A stretch of 64,000 nucleotides of DNA from Prolixibacteraceae bacterium. Lineage in GTDB: Bacteria; Bacteroidota; Bacteroidia; Bacteroidales; Prolixibacteraceae. Shown one piece after another: positions 45,082-54,056 of the stretch (its first letter is position 1; each line of letters begins with the position of its first letter). The position numbers and the translations under genes are program-made. Location: NCBI GenBank assembly GCA_019163175.1, contig JAFLKN010000022.1, positions 1 through 64,000 on the forward strand. The letters run 5' to 3'. The notes below the pieces were generated by a model. That model was not told where the DNA came from. It saw nothing but the letters and a program-made list of their open reading frames with translations, and did no database searches.

Positions 45082-47232
45082 TTGAAGACTATCTATTTTA
45101 TCTCAGCCACTCTTTTTTTACTGTTTTCTGTAAAAATATCCTATTCTCAACTTTCGTCCAAAGCCGTTCGGATCACAAATCCACCGACTATTGATGGGCA
45201 TATTAACGATGCAGCCTGGGAGCAAGCTACTCAAATAGATCAGTTTTTTCAGCGTGAACCCAACCCGGGGACAGCTATTTCGGAGAAGACAATAGTGTAC
45301 ATATGCTACGATAACAACTACCTTTATTTCGGTTGGAAGTGCTTCGACGATCCGAAAAAGATTACCGCCAAAGAAATGGCACGTGATGTTAGTCTGGGAA
45401 ACGACGACCGGGTGCAGATCATTTTGGATACTTATCTTGATCATCGAAATGGCTACTGGTTTCAGATTGGGCCACGCGGTTCTATTGGCGATGCGTTGAT
45501 CAGCGAAAACGGAGCTTCCATGAACAAAGAATGGGATGCGCTCTGGAACGGAAAATCAAGCATAAACAGCGAGGGTTGGGAAGCTGAATTGGCTATTCCG
45601 TTTAAAACCATTGGTTTTGATCCTGACAAAACGGTTTGGGGGATGAAGTTAATCCGCAACATCAAGCGCAAGCTGGAAGCATCGTATTGGCCGGTTGCCA
45701 ACCTTAATACACATCGTTTCCAGATCTCCGATTCCGGTTTGCTTGAAGGGCTCGAAGGAATTACACAAGGTATCGGGCTCGACTTGTCGCCCTATGCAAT
45801 TGGTGGGATGAATACCAAAAGAGGTGAAAAAAATAAGTTTAAAGCAGATGCCGGACTCGATATGTTTTACCAAATCACCCCAAGACTAAAAGCATCTCTT
45901 TCTATCAATACCGATTTTGCTGAAACTGAGGTGGATGACCGACAAATTAACCTGACACGTTTCAGTTTGTATTTTCCGGAAAAGCGCGACTTCTTTCTCG
46001 ACGGATCGAACTACTTTAAATTTGGTATCGAGGGTGACGACAATAATCCTTACCGGAATTCGATTGCGCCATTTTTCTCACGACGACTTGGACTCGACAA
46101 CAGCGGGAATATGCTTCCGGTGCAGTATGCGGCCAAAATTACGGGCTCCCAAAACAACTGGAATATAGGTTTGATGCACATTAGCGACGAGCGGGACTAT
46201 GGAAATTCGCACCTTTCAGTCGGCCGAATCAGCAGAAATATTGGCAAACAATCATCGGTTGGAGTTATTGGAACTTGGGGAAATGCACTTTCGACTGACG
46301 AAAACCTGGTTGGCGGAATGGATATGAAGTTAGCAACATCAAAATTCAATAAAAATAAAAACCTTGCATTTACCTTGTTCGGACTTATTTCGGATACCCC
46401 GGGTAAAAAGGACAACAATACATCGTGGGGAGCTGATATAGCCTATCCGAATGATTTTCTTAACTTCGGATTGGGTCACTACGAAGTGGGCGAAAATTTT
46501 GTGGCCGGAATTGGATTTGTGCCACGCACAGGCGTAAAAGCTTCCTACGGAAATGTATCCATTGGTCCAAGGCCAAACAAATGGGGCATACTTCAGCTTA
46601 AAACAGGTGGTGGATTTAACTACCTGACTAACTTTGATGAGGTGATGGTTACCCGTGTACTGAATGTTCAGCCATTGGGAATCCGGTTTAAATCGGGCGA
46701 GGAATTTTCGTATTCGCTCAATCAGCAATATGAATTCCTGACTAAAGACTTCCCGATTTTTTCAGGCTTTGTGATTCCTAAAAACGCATATACCTTCTGG
46801 TATCAAAATATTCTGCTGACTACTGCCGGAAGCAGAAACCTTGCCGGAATACTGAGTTTGGGTTCCGGAGATTTTTACAATGGCCGAAAACAGGATATGA
46901 AACTTACCGTAAATTACAAAGTTGCAGTTCCTTTGTTTATTGGTGGTAACTACTCGGTGAATCATGTGACTTTACCCGAAGGTGATTTCGTGGCAAAAAT
47001 TTACCAATTGAATATGAATATTCTGTTTAGCCCAACTGTTACGCTGTACAACTATTTTCAGTATGACAACGCCAGCGAAAAGATGGGTTGGCAATCGCGT
47101 TTTCAATGGATTCTGAAACCCGGTAACGAAATCATTCTGGCTTGGACTTCGGGCTGGACACAACCTGATAACCGTTTTGTGATGAACGAAAGTGCTTTGC
47201 GATTTAAGGTGAAATACAACATCAGGTTCTAG
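45082..47232 (+). CDS. CBM9-like and DUF5916 outer-membrane protein, TTG start
   Basis: 716 residues. The TTG at 45082 begins a good signal peptide (KTIYFISATLFLLFSVKISYS), and no ATG gives a plausible alternative. Residues about 25-215 are a carbohydrate-binding module family 9-like sandwich (KAVRITNPPTIDGHINDAAW, YICYDNNYLYFGWKCFDDP, WDALWNGKSSINSEGWEAELAIPFKTIGF). The remainder (about 235-716) is the DUF5916 beta-barrel, ending with an aromatic FRF-like tail (YNIRF) that fits an outer-membrane barrel. The role is probably binding or uptake of a ligand at the surface, but no substrate is known. No neighbour is functionally linked. Confidence 0.85.
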   Translation: MKTIYFISATLFLLFSVKISYSQLSSKAVRITNPPTIDGHINDAAWEQATQIDQFFQREPNPGTAISEKTIVYICYDNNYLYFGWKCFDDPKKITAKEMARDVSLGNDDRVQIILDTYLDHRNGYWFQIGPRGSIGDALISENGASMNKEWDALWNGKSSINSEGWEAELAIPFKTIGFDPDKTVWGMKLIRNIKRKLEASYWPVANLNTHRFQISDSGLLEGLEGITQGIGLDLSPYAIGGMNTKRGEKNKFKADAGLDMFYQITPRLKASLSINTDFAETEVDDRQINLTRFSLYFPEKRDFFLDGSNYFKFGIEGDDNNPYRNSIAPFFSRRLGLDNSGNMLPVQYAAKITGSQNNWNIGLMHISDERDYGNSHLSVGRISRNIGKQSSVGVIGTWGNALSTDENLVGGMDMKLATSKFNKNKNLAFTLFGLISDTPGKKDNNTSWGADIAYPNDFLNFGLGHYEVGENFVAGIGFVPRTGVKASYGNVSIGPRPNKWGILQLKTGGGFNYLTNFDEVMVTRVLNVQPLGIRFKSGEEFSYSLNQQYEFLTKDFPIFSGFVIPKNAYTFWYQNILLTTAGSRNLAGILSLGSGDFYNGRKQDMKLTVNYKVAVPLFIGGNYSVNHVTLPEGDFVAKIYQLNMNILFSPTVTLYNYFQYDNASEKMGWQSRFQWILKPGNEIILAWTSGWTQPDNRFVMNESALRFKVKYNIRF

Positions 47233-47252
47233 TTGAAAGAGCTGATGGATTA

Positions 47253-47285
47253 TTTGTCATCTTGTTAACGGTTTGATTATATTTG
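47253..47285 (+). promoter_or_regulatory. Promoter of the leader ORF/sigma operon
   Basis: TTTG (47253-47256) and TATATTTG (47278-47285) are 21 bp apart, matching the Bacteroidota consensus. Transcription from it would start about 47292, giving roughly 110 bases before the leader ORF at 47401. Confidence 0.6.
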
Positions 47286-47400
47286 CTTTATAAGGATAAC
47301 TCTCCGAAGTTTGTAAAATATTTTCTGTCTTTTGTGATTTTTTTGACCACCATGCGAATAATTAAGCAAATAAAACATTTAACTCTTAATTGTTGCAGCT

Positions 47401-47472
47401 ATGAAAAAAACAGGTATTAAAAAGATCCCGGAATACATCAAAATACAACAAATAGTTACTGCAAGCGCATGA
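47401..47472 (+). CDS. 23-codon leader ORF overlapping the sigma factor gene
   Basis: ATG at 47401 opens MKKTGIKKIPEYIKIQQIVT followed by ASA, with the TGA stop at 47470-47472. The stop overlaps the ATG of the sigma gene by the ATGA sequence at 47469-47472, the geometry of translational coupling. The sequence is basic and Ile-rich. It could be a true small protein, a leader controlling sigma translation, or chance. The overlap and position make it more than a random short frame. Confidence 0.5.
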   Translation: MKKTGIKKIPEYIKIQQIVTASA

Positions 47473-47972
47473 GAACTGAACAGAAATCAGACCAGTTTTT
47501 AGCAGTTGTTGATACCTATAAAGGCATAATATACAAAATTGCCAATTCGTACTGTAGCGACACTGAAACCAGAAAAGATCTGGTTCAGGAGATTATTGTC
47601 CAGTTGTGGAGGGCTTTTGACCGCTATGACAACCAGTATAAACAATCGACCTGGATTTACCGGATTGCCCTGAATGTTGCCATTTCATTTTACCGGAAAG
47701 AAAACCGGAGAAAAGAAATTTCAAATCCACTAACGAGCAGCATTTTGAGTTTAGCTGATGACGGACTTGCGCATGAAACCGAATCAAACTTAGGATTGTT
47801 GCAACAATTTATTTCGGAATTGAAAGAATTGGACAAAGCCCTGATGTTACTCTACCTCGACGAAAAAAGCCACAAAGAAATATCGGAAATTATAGGAATT
47901 TCGGAAACCAATGTGGCAACAAAAATCGGGCGGATAAAAAGCCTGTTAAAACAAAAATTTTCATCCCGGTAA
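47469..47972 (+). CDS. ECF-type RNA polymerase sigma factor
   Basis: 167 residues. Region 2 is at about 8-75 (YKGIIYKIANSYCSDTETRKDLVQEIIVQLWRAFDRYDNQYKQSTWIYRIALNVAISFYRK) and region 4 at about 112-162 (LKELDKALMLLYLDEKSHKEISEIIGISETNVATKIGRIKSLL). It directs RNA polymerase to a specific set of promoters. The gene downstream by 22 bp codes for a small membrane protein that might hold it at the membrane as an anti-sigma factor (inference; it is not a FecR or RsiW type). A promoter and an overlapping 23-codon leader ORF are directly upstream. Confidence 0.93.
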   Translation: MRTEQKSDQFLAVVDTYKGIIYKIANSYCSDTETRKDLVQEIIVQLWRAFDRYDNQYKQSTWIYRIALNVAISFYRKENRRKEISNPLTSSILSLADDGLAHETESNLGLLQQFISELKELDKALMLLYLDEKSHKEISEIIGISETNVATKIGRIKSLLKQKFSSR

Positions 47973-47994
47973 TTATCGGAAAACTTATCAAAAA

Positions 47995-48645
47995 ATGGAA
48001 AATACAGATATTTTAAATCTTTGGAAATCTTACGACAAAAAGTTGGAAGAAAACCTTGTACTCAATAAAAGAAATGCAGAAGATATTACAAAAATAAAGG
48101 TTCAATCGTTATTAAAGTCAATGAGACCGATTAAATTATTCATCATTATAACCGGTATCGTTTGGGTAATCTTTGTTGATGTTTTAATTATCAAATTTTT
48201 TCACATCGCAAGTCCTTTTTTATTGATTTCGGCCGTGACGCATGTTTTGCTTACCAAATTGGCCATTGGAATATATCTCTACCAGGTAACTCTAATCTAT
48301 CAGGTCGATATCAGTAAACCGGTATTGGCAACACAAGGTAAACTAGCCAGTTTAAAGTCATCAACACTATGGGTTGCCCGCCTTAGTTTTCTACAGCTTC
48401 CGATATGGACAATCTTTTACTGGAATAAAAGTATGTTGGAAAACGGAAATTTTTGGTTGTTTGCGATTCAGTTTATTGTTACAGTTTCGTTTGCGGTCAT
48501 CTCAGTTTGGTTATTTTTCAATATCAAATACGAGAATAGAGGCAAAAAATGGTTTCAATTAATTATCGGTGGTATCGAGTGGAATCCTGTAATAAAGTCG
48601 ATTGAACTGTGCCGCGAAGTTGAGGAATTTAAGCAAGATAACTAG
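47995..48645 (+). CDS. Four-helix membrane protein, possible anti-sigma factor
   Basis: 216 residues. A cytoplasmic N-terminal helix with many charges (LWKSYDKKLEENLVLNKRNAED, residues about 8-30) is followed by four membrane segments (about 48-66, 71-94, 128-146 and 153-174) and a charged C-terminal tail (EWNPVIKSIELCREVEEFKQDN). The first segment follows LKSMRPIK, a positive-inside pattern. I do not recognise a named family with confidence, but a protein of this layout next to an ECF sigma is common in Bacteroidota. The N-terminal helix is the likely sigma-binding part (inference). Confidence 0.7.
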   Translation: MENTDILNLWKSYDKKLEENLVLNKRNAEDITKIKVQSLLKSMRPIKLFIIITGIVWVIFVDVLIIKFFHIASPFLLISAVTHVLLTKLAIGIYLYQVTLIYQVDISKPVLATQGKLASLKSSTLWVARLSFLQLPIWTIFYWNKSMLENGNFWLFAIQFIVTVSFAVISVWLFFNIKYENRGKKWFQLIIGGIEWNPVIKSIELCREVEEFKQDN

Positions 48646-48651
48646 TTGAAT

Positions 48652-49380
48652 TTAAATCCAGCCCCTCAGTTTATAATATCCAAGCGCGGCTAATTCACGG
48701 GCAATCAGGATTTCATATTTCAGGTGGTTCCAGAATTGGTAACGGACAGAAGTATTGTCTCCAATATCAGGAACGAGAACTTTGTTTCCTCCTAATTTAT
48801 CGTCGTCAAAGAACAAATTGGCTTCAATAGCATTCTCGAAGGTAGGCAGTGCGCTTACCTTTGAGAACCCAGCTTTTTTAAAGACCAATACCGAACGGCG
48901 CATATGCTCAGGTGAGGTAATCAACAAAATAGCTTTATTCGTCAGTTTATCCTGGTTAAAATTCTGAAGTTGAATAGCTTCTGACCTGGTGTTGGTGGCG
49001 GTTTGCTCATACAAAATCCGTTCAGCAGCAATTCCTTTACTGATTAGTTCGGCTGCTACCATTCGGGCAGTGCTGAGTGAATCTGTGGGGTTTCCGGGAA
49101 TAGAAATTACAATTTTGCTTTCAGGTGATTCCACTGCGGCGCGATGTACAAAAAAGGCCCTCATCAGGCTCGACTCGCTGGGCATTCCACCACCTCCGAG
49201 AAATATAATATACTCTGGTTTTCCCGAGATTTTCGATTGACTGGTGCCAAGCCAGAAATAACCCCAATAGGGAAGACTTGTAAAACTTAAAAGTAGCAAC
49301 ATGCCGAAAATCACTCCAAGTGTAAGGAATGTAAAGTGGAGAATTTTTTTGAGTCGTTGAAAAACGATTTTGACTTTCAT
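48652..49380 (-). CDS. YdcF/SanA-like DUF218 protein
   Basis: 242 residues. One N-terminal membrane segment (about 15-37) anchors the protein, followed by a DUF218 domain with IIFLGGGGMPSESSLMRAFFVH, IVISIPGNPTDSLSTARMVAAELISKGIAAERILYEQTATNTRSEA and LLITSPEHMRRSVLVFKKAGF, the usual blocks. DUF218 proteins of this kind (SanA, ElyC, YdcF) are linked to envelope integrity, vancomycin sensitivity or peptidoglycan. The gene converges with the membrane protein at 47995, with stops 6 bp apart. Confidence 0.88.
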   Translation of the reverse strand: MKVKIVFQRLKKILHFTFLTLGVIFGMLLLLSFTSLPYWGYFWLGTSQSKISGKPEYIIFLGGGGMPSESSLMRAFFVHRAAVESPESKIVISIPGNPTDSLSTARMVAAELISKGIAAERILYEQTATNTRSEAIQLQNFNQDKLTNKAILLITSPEHMRRSVLVFKKAGFSKVSALPTFENAIEANLFFDDDKLGGNKVLVPDIGDNTSVRYQFWNHLKYEILIARELAALGYYKLRGWI

Positions 49381-49424
49381 AAACCGATATCAGAGAATTA
49401 ATTTCAGAGAGATTTCTGAATGAA

Positions 49425-51155
49425 TTAACCTTCAGGAAGAGTAAAACTAAACTTACTTCCTTTGCCTGGTGAACTTTCCACCCAAATATGTCCTTCGTGT
49501 TTTTCGACCAGATCTTTGCACAAAAGTAGCCCTAATCCGGTGCCTTTTTCGCTGGCTGTTCCTACTTTGGAGTGAACATGGCTAATATCGAACAAATCGG
49601 AGACTTCAATTGGGGTCATACCCACACCATTGTCGCTAATAGAAACTACAACCTTATTTTTTAATTTTTCCACTTTAAGCCTGATCTGACCACCTTCGTT
49701 GGTAAATTTAATGGCGTTCGACAGCAGGTTCCTCAAAATAGTTTTCAACATTAGTTCATCGGCTTTCACAACGACATTCGATTCAATTTCGTTTAATATT
49801 GAAATGTTTTTCTTGCCTGATATGAAGCTGTTATCTTCGATAAGTTTTGAGCAAATTTCTGGAAGGTTAAGTGGTTTCGGGTCGAAAGGAAAATGGTCAG
49901 TTTGCACACGTGCCCACAGCAGAAGTTCTTCAAGCAAAAGGTAAGTTATTTCAGCTGAAGAATGAATCTGCCGGGCAAAATTTTCAATTTCATCCTTTCG
50001 TAATTCGGCTATATTTTCTGTAAGAAGTTCGGAAAAACCAAGTAACGAATTGAATGGACTTTTTAAATCATGCGCCAGCACGGAAATAAAGCGGTCTTTG
50101 CTCAAATTAACTTTTTTCAACTCGTCATTTAGCCGTTGAATATGCAAAGTTTTTGATTTTGCATTAATAAGGTTCACTACCAGAACGAAAAGCATAATAC
50201 TAATTAGCGTACCAAGTAAAAGAACTCCAAAAACCTGTTTTGAATAAATACTGGTTACACCGTTGTATTCGGTGAATTGCAACGTCCAGACTTTGTCGTT
50301 AAAAGTCATGGGCAGAATAAATTCGGTTCCTGAGGCAGATTTATCACGATTTACCTGATAAACAGAGTCACTGTCAAATAAAAGTTTTTCAGGAACTAGT
50401 AGATTGTTATCGTAAACCCGTAAGCTTATAGAATGAAAATCCCACTCACCCAGAATACCTTTCAAAAGGTTATCCATCCGGAATGGACTAAATACCCAGC
50501 CATTGATTGCTGATTTTCGTTCTTCGATGCTGTGTTTAGGAGCGTCGCTTCTGAAAACCGGTGCAAACATGATTGTTCCCGGAGATCTTCGAGTATTCAT
50601 TTCCGGTATCAGAAAAATTTTATCAGTGAGCATCACTTTATCACTATCTCTGGCAAGGTCCATGGCTTTTCGGCGAATAGGTTCGGAATAGCCATCATAA
50701 CCCAAAGCTTTTATATTTCGCCCTTCAAAAGGTTCGAGGTATAAAACAGATGAATACATTTCACGTTCACCTTGTGGCCATACTTTAAAATCAGGAAATC
50801 CGGCGGCACGAACTTTTTGCTCAAAATAGTTGAGCTTATCGGAGTAAATAAGGGTTAAATATCCAATTCCCTGAATTCCGGGTAGCTGACTCAATGATTT
50901 GTTTAAAGTTTGAAATTCCTGCCATTCTTCTTTTGTAATGGTGTCGGAACTGGAAATAAATGCAGCACTGCTGTATAAAACTTGTGCATTGGCGTTTAAT
51001 TGAATCAGAATCCTGTTTTCAAACTCATTAAATAATTTTTCCGATTCGTTATGGTTTAATTTTTTCATATCCTGAAGTGAGGAATATGAAAAAATAATGG
51101 TGATGCACAGCCCTGCTAGGAAAATAAGGATCGGGAAAAGTCGGATTTTAAGCAT
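49425..51155 (-). CDS. CHASE-domain sensor histidine kinase
   Basis: 576 residues. A membrane segment (about 5-26), a periplasmic CHASE domain (about 40-305: LPGIQGIGYLTLI, AAGFPDFKVWPQGEREMYSSV, GYDGYSEPIRRKAMDLARDSD) and a second segment (about 310-335) precede HisKA with His362 in VLAHDLKSPFNSLLGF. HATPase_c has the N-box RNLLSNAIKFTNEGG, SDNGVGM and GTGLGLLLC. There is no receiver or DNA-binding regulator beside it, so the partner is elsewhere. CHASE domains bind small ligands such as cytokinin-like compounds or unknown metabolites. Confidence 0.92.
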   Translation of the reverse strand: MLKIRLFPILIFLAGLCITIIFSYSSLQDMKKLNHNESEKLFNEFENRILIQLNANAQVLYSSAAFISSSDTITKEEWQEFQTLNKSLSQLPGIQGIGYLTLIYSDKLNYFEQKVRAAGFPDFKVWPQGEREMYSSVLYLEPFEGRNIKALGYDGYSEPIRRKAMDLARDSDKVMLTDKIFLIPEMNTRRSPGTIMFAPVFRSDAPKHSIEERKSAINGWVFSPFRMDNLLKGILGEWDFHSISLRVYDNNLLVPEKLLFDSDSVYQVNRDKSASGTEFILPMTFNDKVWTLQFTEYNGVTSIYSKQVFGVLLLGTLISIMLFVLVVNLINAKSKTLHIQRLNDELKKVNLSKDRFISVLAHDLKSPFNSLLGFSELLTENIAELRKDEIENFARQIHSSAEITYLLLEELLLWARVQTDHFPFDPKPLNLPEICSKLIEDNSFISGKKNISILNEIESNVVVKADELMLKTILRNLLSNAIKFTNEGGQIRLKVEKLKNKVVVSISDNGVGMTPIEVSDLFDISHVHSKVGTASEKGTGLGLLLCKDLVEKHEGHIWVESSPGKGSKFSFTLPEG

Positions 51156-51233
51156 GCCATCAATTTATCCTTAAAAATAATCAATTTATTTGTAATCTGC
51201 ATAATGAATAAAATGGATAAGATAATGCTGAAA

Positions 51234-51938
51234 TCAGACCTGATTCATCAAATTAAACGTGTGGCAGGCCACTAAGCCTGCAGTTTCGGTGCGGAGACGG
51301 CTGTCGCCCAGACTCACGGGTTGGAATCCGGATTTCAGCGCCTGCTCAATTTCTTCGCTCGAAAAGTCCCCTTCAGGGCCAATTAAAATCAGGTAATTCT
51401 GATTTGGTACAATCAAATTTTTCAGCAAATCGCGGTGCTGATCTTCGCAATGGGCGATAAACTTCTGTCCGTTAAAAGGCTGTTTGATCAAATCACCGAA
51501 TTTGGTCAGCTGATCGAGTTGAGGCAAATAGGCTTTCAAGGATTGTTTCATAGCTGAAACCATCACCTTCTCCAGACGGTCGGCCTTTATTTCTTTACGT
51601 TCCGAATAACGACAAAGTAGCGGCGTAACGCGCGACAGACCAATTTCAGTAGCTTTCTCGAGAAACCATTCTATCCGCTCAATGTTTTTGGTTGGGGCAA
51701 TAGCAATGTGTACATGAAACCCGGATTGTCCAAAGTTTAACTCGGTTTTAACAACTCTAACCGAACATCGCTTGGGATTGGGATCGGTGATTTCGGCAGT
51801 AAAAAAGCCACCGCGTCCATCAACCAAAATAACCTCGTCGCCTTGTTCCAGCCGTAAAACCCGAACACAATGTTTGGATTCCGATTCGTCGAGAGTGTAT
51901 GTAGTTCCGGAAAGTTCAGGAGTATAAAAGATATGCAT
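51234..51938 (-). CDS. rsmE: 16S rRNA (uracil(1498)-N(3))-methyltransferase
   Basis: 234 residues of the SPOUT superfamily. The N-terminal PUA-like part has ESKHCVRVLRLEQGDEVILVDGRGGFFTAEI. The knotted C-terminal domain has IGLSRVTPLLCRYSERKEI, LIGPEGDFSSEEIEQAL and SLGDSRLRTETAGLVACHTFNLM, the typical SAM-binding motifs of RsmE. It methylates U1498 in 16S rRNA with SAM. A -7-like TACTTTTG lies at 51959-51966 upstream. Confidence 0.96.
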   Translation of the reverse strand: MHIFYTPELSGTTYTLDESESKHCVRVLRLEQGDEVILVDGRGGFFTAEITDPNPKRCSVRVVKTELNFGQSGFHVHIAIAPTKNIERIEWFLEKATEIGLSRVTPLLCRYSERKEIKADRLEKVMVSAMKQSLKAYLPQLDQLTKFGDLIKQPFNGQKFIAHCEDQHRDLLKNLIVPNQNYLILIGPEGDFSSEEIEQALKSGFQPVSLGDSRLRTETAGLVACHTFNLMNQV

Positions 51939-51958
51939 ACCACTTTTTATTTAATGAA

Positions 51959-51966
51959 CAAAAGTA
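51959..51966 (-). promoter_or_regulatory. -7 element (TACTTTTG) of rsmE
   Basis: An exact TAnnTTTG match on the minus strand, 20 bp before the rsmE start; no clear -33 TTTG at 19-21 bp. Confidence 0.45.
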
Positions 51967-52085
51967 CCAAAATTGAAAGTGGTTTAGTCCACTTGGAATA
52001 GTGTTTTTACTTCAGGGTTAAATTATCTGAAATGTACCAAATCAATTTCAGTTCATAGAGTGCTTTGCGATGGTTTATAAATCGT

Positions 52086-53483
52086 CTACTCCTTTACAAT
52101 CTTTCGGTAGCCGATTTCGCCATTGATGCTTACTTTAACCAGATATACGCCAGGGTCATAATGCCGCGTCTGGATTCTGGTTTTATTTCTAAATTTCCCC
52201 TGTTGCATCAACTGTCCGGTAGATCTGAATATTTCATAAGATTTTTCCTGATCGTCGAGCCAATATTCGATGGTAAAATCGTTTGAGAACGGACTTGGAT
52301 AAATCCGTAAACCGGGCATGGCTTGTTCCGGAAGATTTTCTGTTGTGAGATTTTCGATCGACCAACTGACCGAGTAGGTGTTGATTTTAGGATGGGATTC
52401 ATCTCGAATCAGGCTCGTAGTATCGAGCACCTGCACCGTTAAAGTGTTGATGCCAGCCTGTAATTGTAGAGCTTTCAGAAATATAGAATCCTTGTTTTGC
52501 ATGAATTTGATTCCGTTGAGCAGCCAGGTTGTTTTGAGTGTATTCGGAATGGGTTTGTACAATTCCAGCTTAAGTTTAAGTGACTCGACATTCATGCTAA
52601 TCTTTGTTTCAAGAGGATAGCTCGATTTAATGGGCGATCCAAACTTCTGAAGGATTTTTAAAGCCAATGCTTCGCGGCAAACGGGACAAAACTTATTGCC
52701 GAGTGCCTGCATTTTACAGTTTTGATGTGGATGATACCAATTGGCCTGCGCACCTGACGATCCGTAGGAATAGACTCCAACTCCATCAACCCCAATCCAG
52801 TTTTTCCAGCGTACCAGCTTGGGATTCGATTCTTTAGTCATGTTAACATTCTCGTAGGCGTAATTTTCTCCAGCCCAGTATTCATCGGAAAGGTTTCCGA
52901 AGGCATGACCGTTTTCGTGCAAAACCAGTTCGTTTATCGCAGGGTTTAGTGAAGCTACGCTATTTGTTCCACCCGATCCTCCATAAAAACTGGTGTTGGC
53001 CAGAATAATCTTCTGATCGAAAAGAGGAAAATTGTTTGTGATAACGTTGTATACTGCTGCAGCATCATTGGCTACAAGCAGACGATGGATGTTGAAGGAG
53101 TCGAAAGTAGTGTTGAAAAATGTATTTGCCGTCAGTGTCGGATGTTCGGAAGCTGGAGGACAATCGGCTGCTGTACGCGGATGATCGGAACCACTTTCTA
53201 CTGAAGGAACTTTGATAGCAATCAGATTAAAATAGCTCTTGTATTCCTTGAATGGCGAATCATTCAGCATATTTTTGCCGGATGATTCAGCGTATTTTAC
53301 GAAATCACCCAACTGGCTATTCTGAAATCCATCGCTCAGATAAACCAGATTGATGAATTTCTCAGGGGAGCCATTCTGCATAATTTTTTCTACCTGATAA
53401 GTTTGTGCCTGCGCGAAAAGTGCAAATAAAATGCAGGAAAAAATAAAAAAAGCCGACTTCATATGCTGTAATGTTCGTTTCAT
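52086..53483 (-). CDS. M64 family zinc peptidase with T9SS C-terminal sorting domain
   Basis: 465 residues. The signal region (MKSAFFIFSCILFALFAQAQ, after MKRTLQH) is Sec-type. The zinc site is HENGHAFGNLSDEY, the IgA peptidase M64 pattern, with CKMQALGNKFCPVCREAL after it. The last 80 residues (GLRIYPSPFSNDFTIEYWLD to ETGYRKIVKE-like) are a type-A T9SS sorting domain: YPSPFSNDF, GVYLVKVSINGEIGYRKIV. The enzyme is therefore secreted by T9SS and probably surface-attached, where it degrades proteins, possibly immunoglobulin or mucin-type proteins in other species (family knowledge). T9SS genes themselves are elsewhere. Its start is 12 bp after the stop of the lipoprotein gene at 53496-53969, and the two may be one unit. 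Confidence 0.9.
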   Translation of the reverse strand: MKRTLQHMKSAFFIFSCILFALFAQAQTYQVEKIMQNGSPEKFINLVYLSDGFQNSQLGDFVKYAESSGKNMLNDSPFKEYKSYFNLIAIKVPSVESGSDHPRTAADCPPASEHPTLTANTFFNTTFDSFNIHRLLVANDAAAVYNVITNNFPLFDQKIILANTSFYGGSGGTNSVASLNPAINELVLHENGHAFGNLSDEYWAGENYAYENVNMTKESNPKLVRWKNWIGVDGVGVYSYGSSGAQANWYHPHQNCKMQALGNKFCPVCREALALKILQKFGSPIKSSYPLETKISMNVESLKLKLELYKPIPNTLKTTWLLNGIKFMQNKDSIFLKALQLQAGINTLTVQVLDTTSLIRDESHPKINTYSVSWSIENLTTENLPEQAMPGLRIYPSPFSNDFTIEYWLDDQEKSYEIFRSTGQLMQQGKFRNKTRIQTRHYDPGVYLVKVSINGEIGYRKIVKE

Positions 53484-53495
53484 AAGTTATCGCTT

Positions 53496-53969
53496 TTATA
53501 GCCGGGAGGAAATATCGATTGTACAGATCGTCCTAAATTTCTTTTCTTTACCGACAATACCCAGCTGCAATTTACTGAGTTTATTGCGCATTGGAAATCT
53601 GATCAGCACATCGGTTTGCTGAAGTTCAGCCTGCTTTGAACCAATGGTGCCGTTTTCGCCGGGATATTCGTAGCGAGGATTCAAGGGCTGTTCAATCTTG
53701 ATGGTGTCTGTATTTTGGCGAAACTGATCGACAACCAGACAATAGAAATCGTTCTCCATCCAGAATTGGGGCTTGATGTCTGTATTCTTGAGCGTTCCAT
53801 TCGCTTTTTTCAAATCGGTAAGTTCAATACTGAAGCCTTCCGAAGTTTTGCTCAGGTGGAAGGAAGCAAGTACCACCATTAAACCTTTGGACTCGGGACT
53901 TTGTGTATAGCGAGAGCTTGCACATGACGCGAGAATCAGTATCAAGAGCATCATGAATAGATCTTTCAT
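53496..53969 (-). CDS. Hypothetical lipoprotein
   Basis: 157 residues. MKDLFMMLLILILASC is a lipoprotein signal. The mature part is short and beta-rich (FHLSKTSEGFSIELTDLKKANGTLKN, FYCLVVDQFRQNTDTIKIE, EYPGENGTIGSKQAELQQTDVLIRFPM). I do not recognise a domain. It is directly upstream of the M64 peptidase gene (12 bp), so it might be a surface partner of that peptidase (inference). No paralogue is seen in the window. Confidence 0.7.
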   Translation of the reverse strand: MKDLFMMLLILILASCASSRYTQSPESKGLMVVLASFHLSKTSEGFSIELTDLKKANGTLKNTDIKPQFWMENDFYCLVVDQFRQNTDTIKIEQPLNPRYEYPGENGTIGSKQAELQQTDVLIRFPMRNKLSKLQLGIVGKEKKFRTICTIDISSRL

Positions 53970-54056
53970 CTTTTTTATCTTACTTGAAAATATACCTGAT
54001 TTGAAACAGATATTTCCTTAAATATCTGGAGTATTGAAAAGCATGTGACTTCAAAA

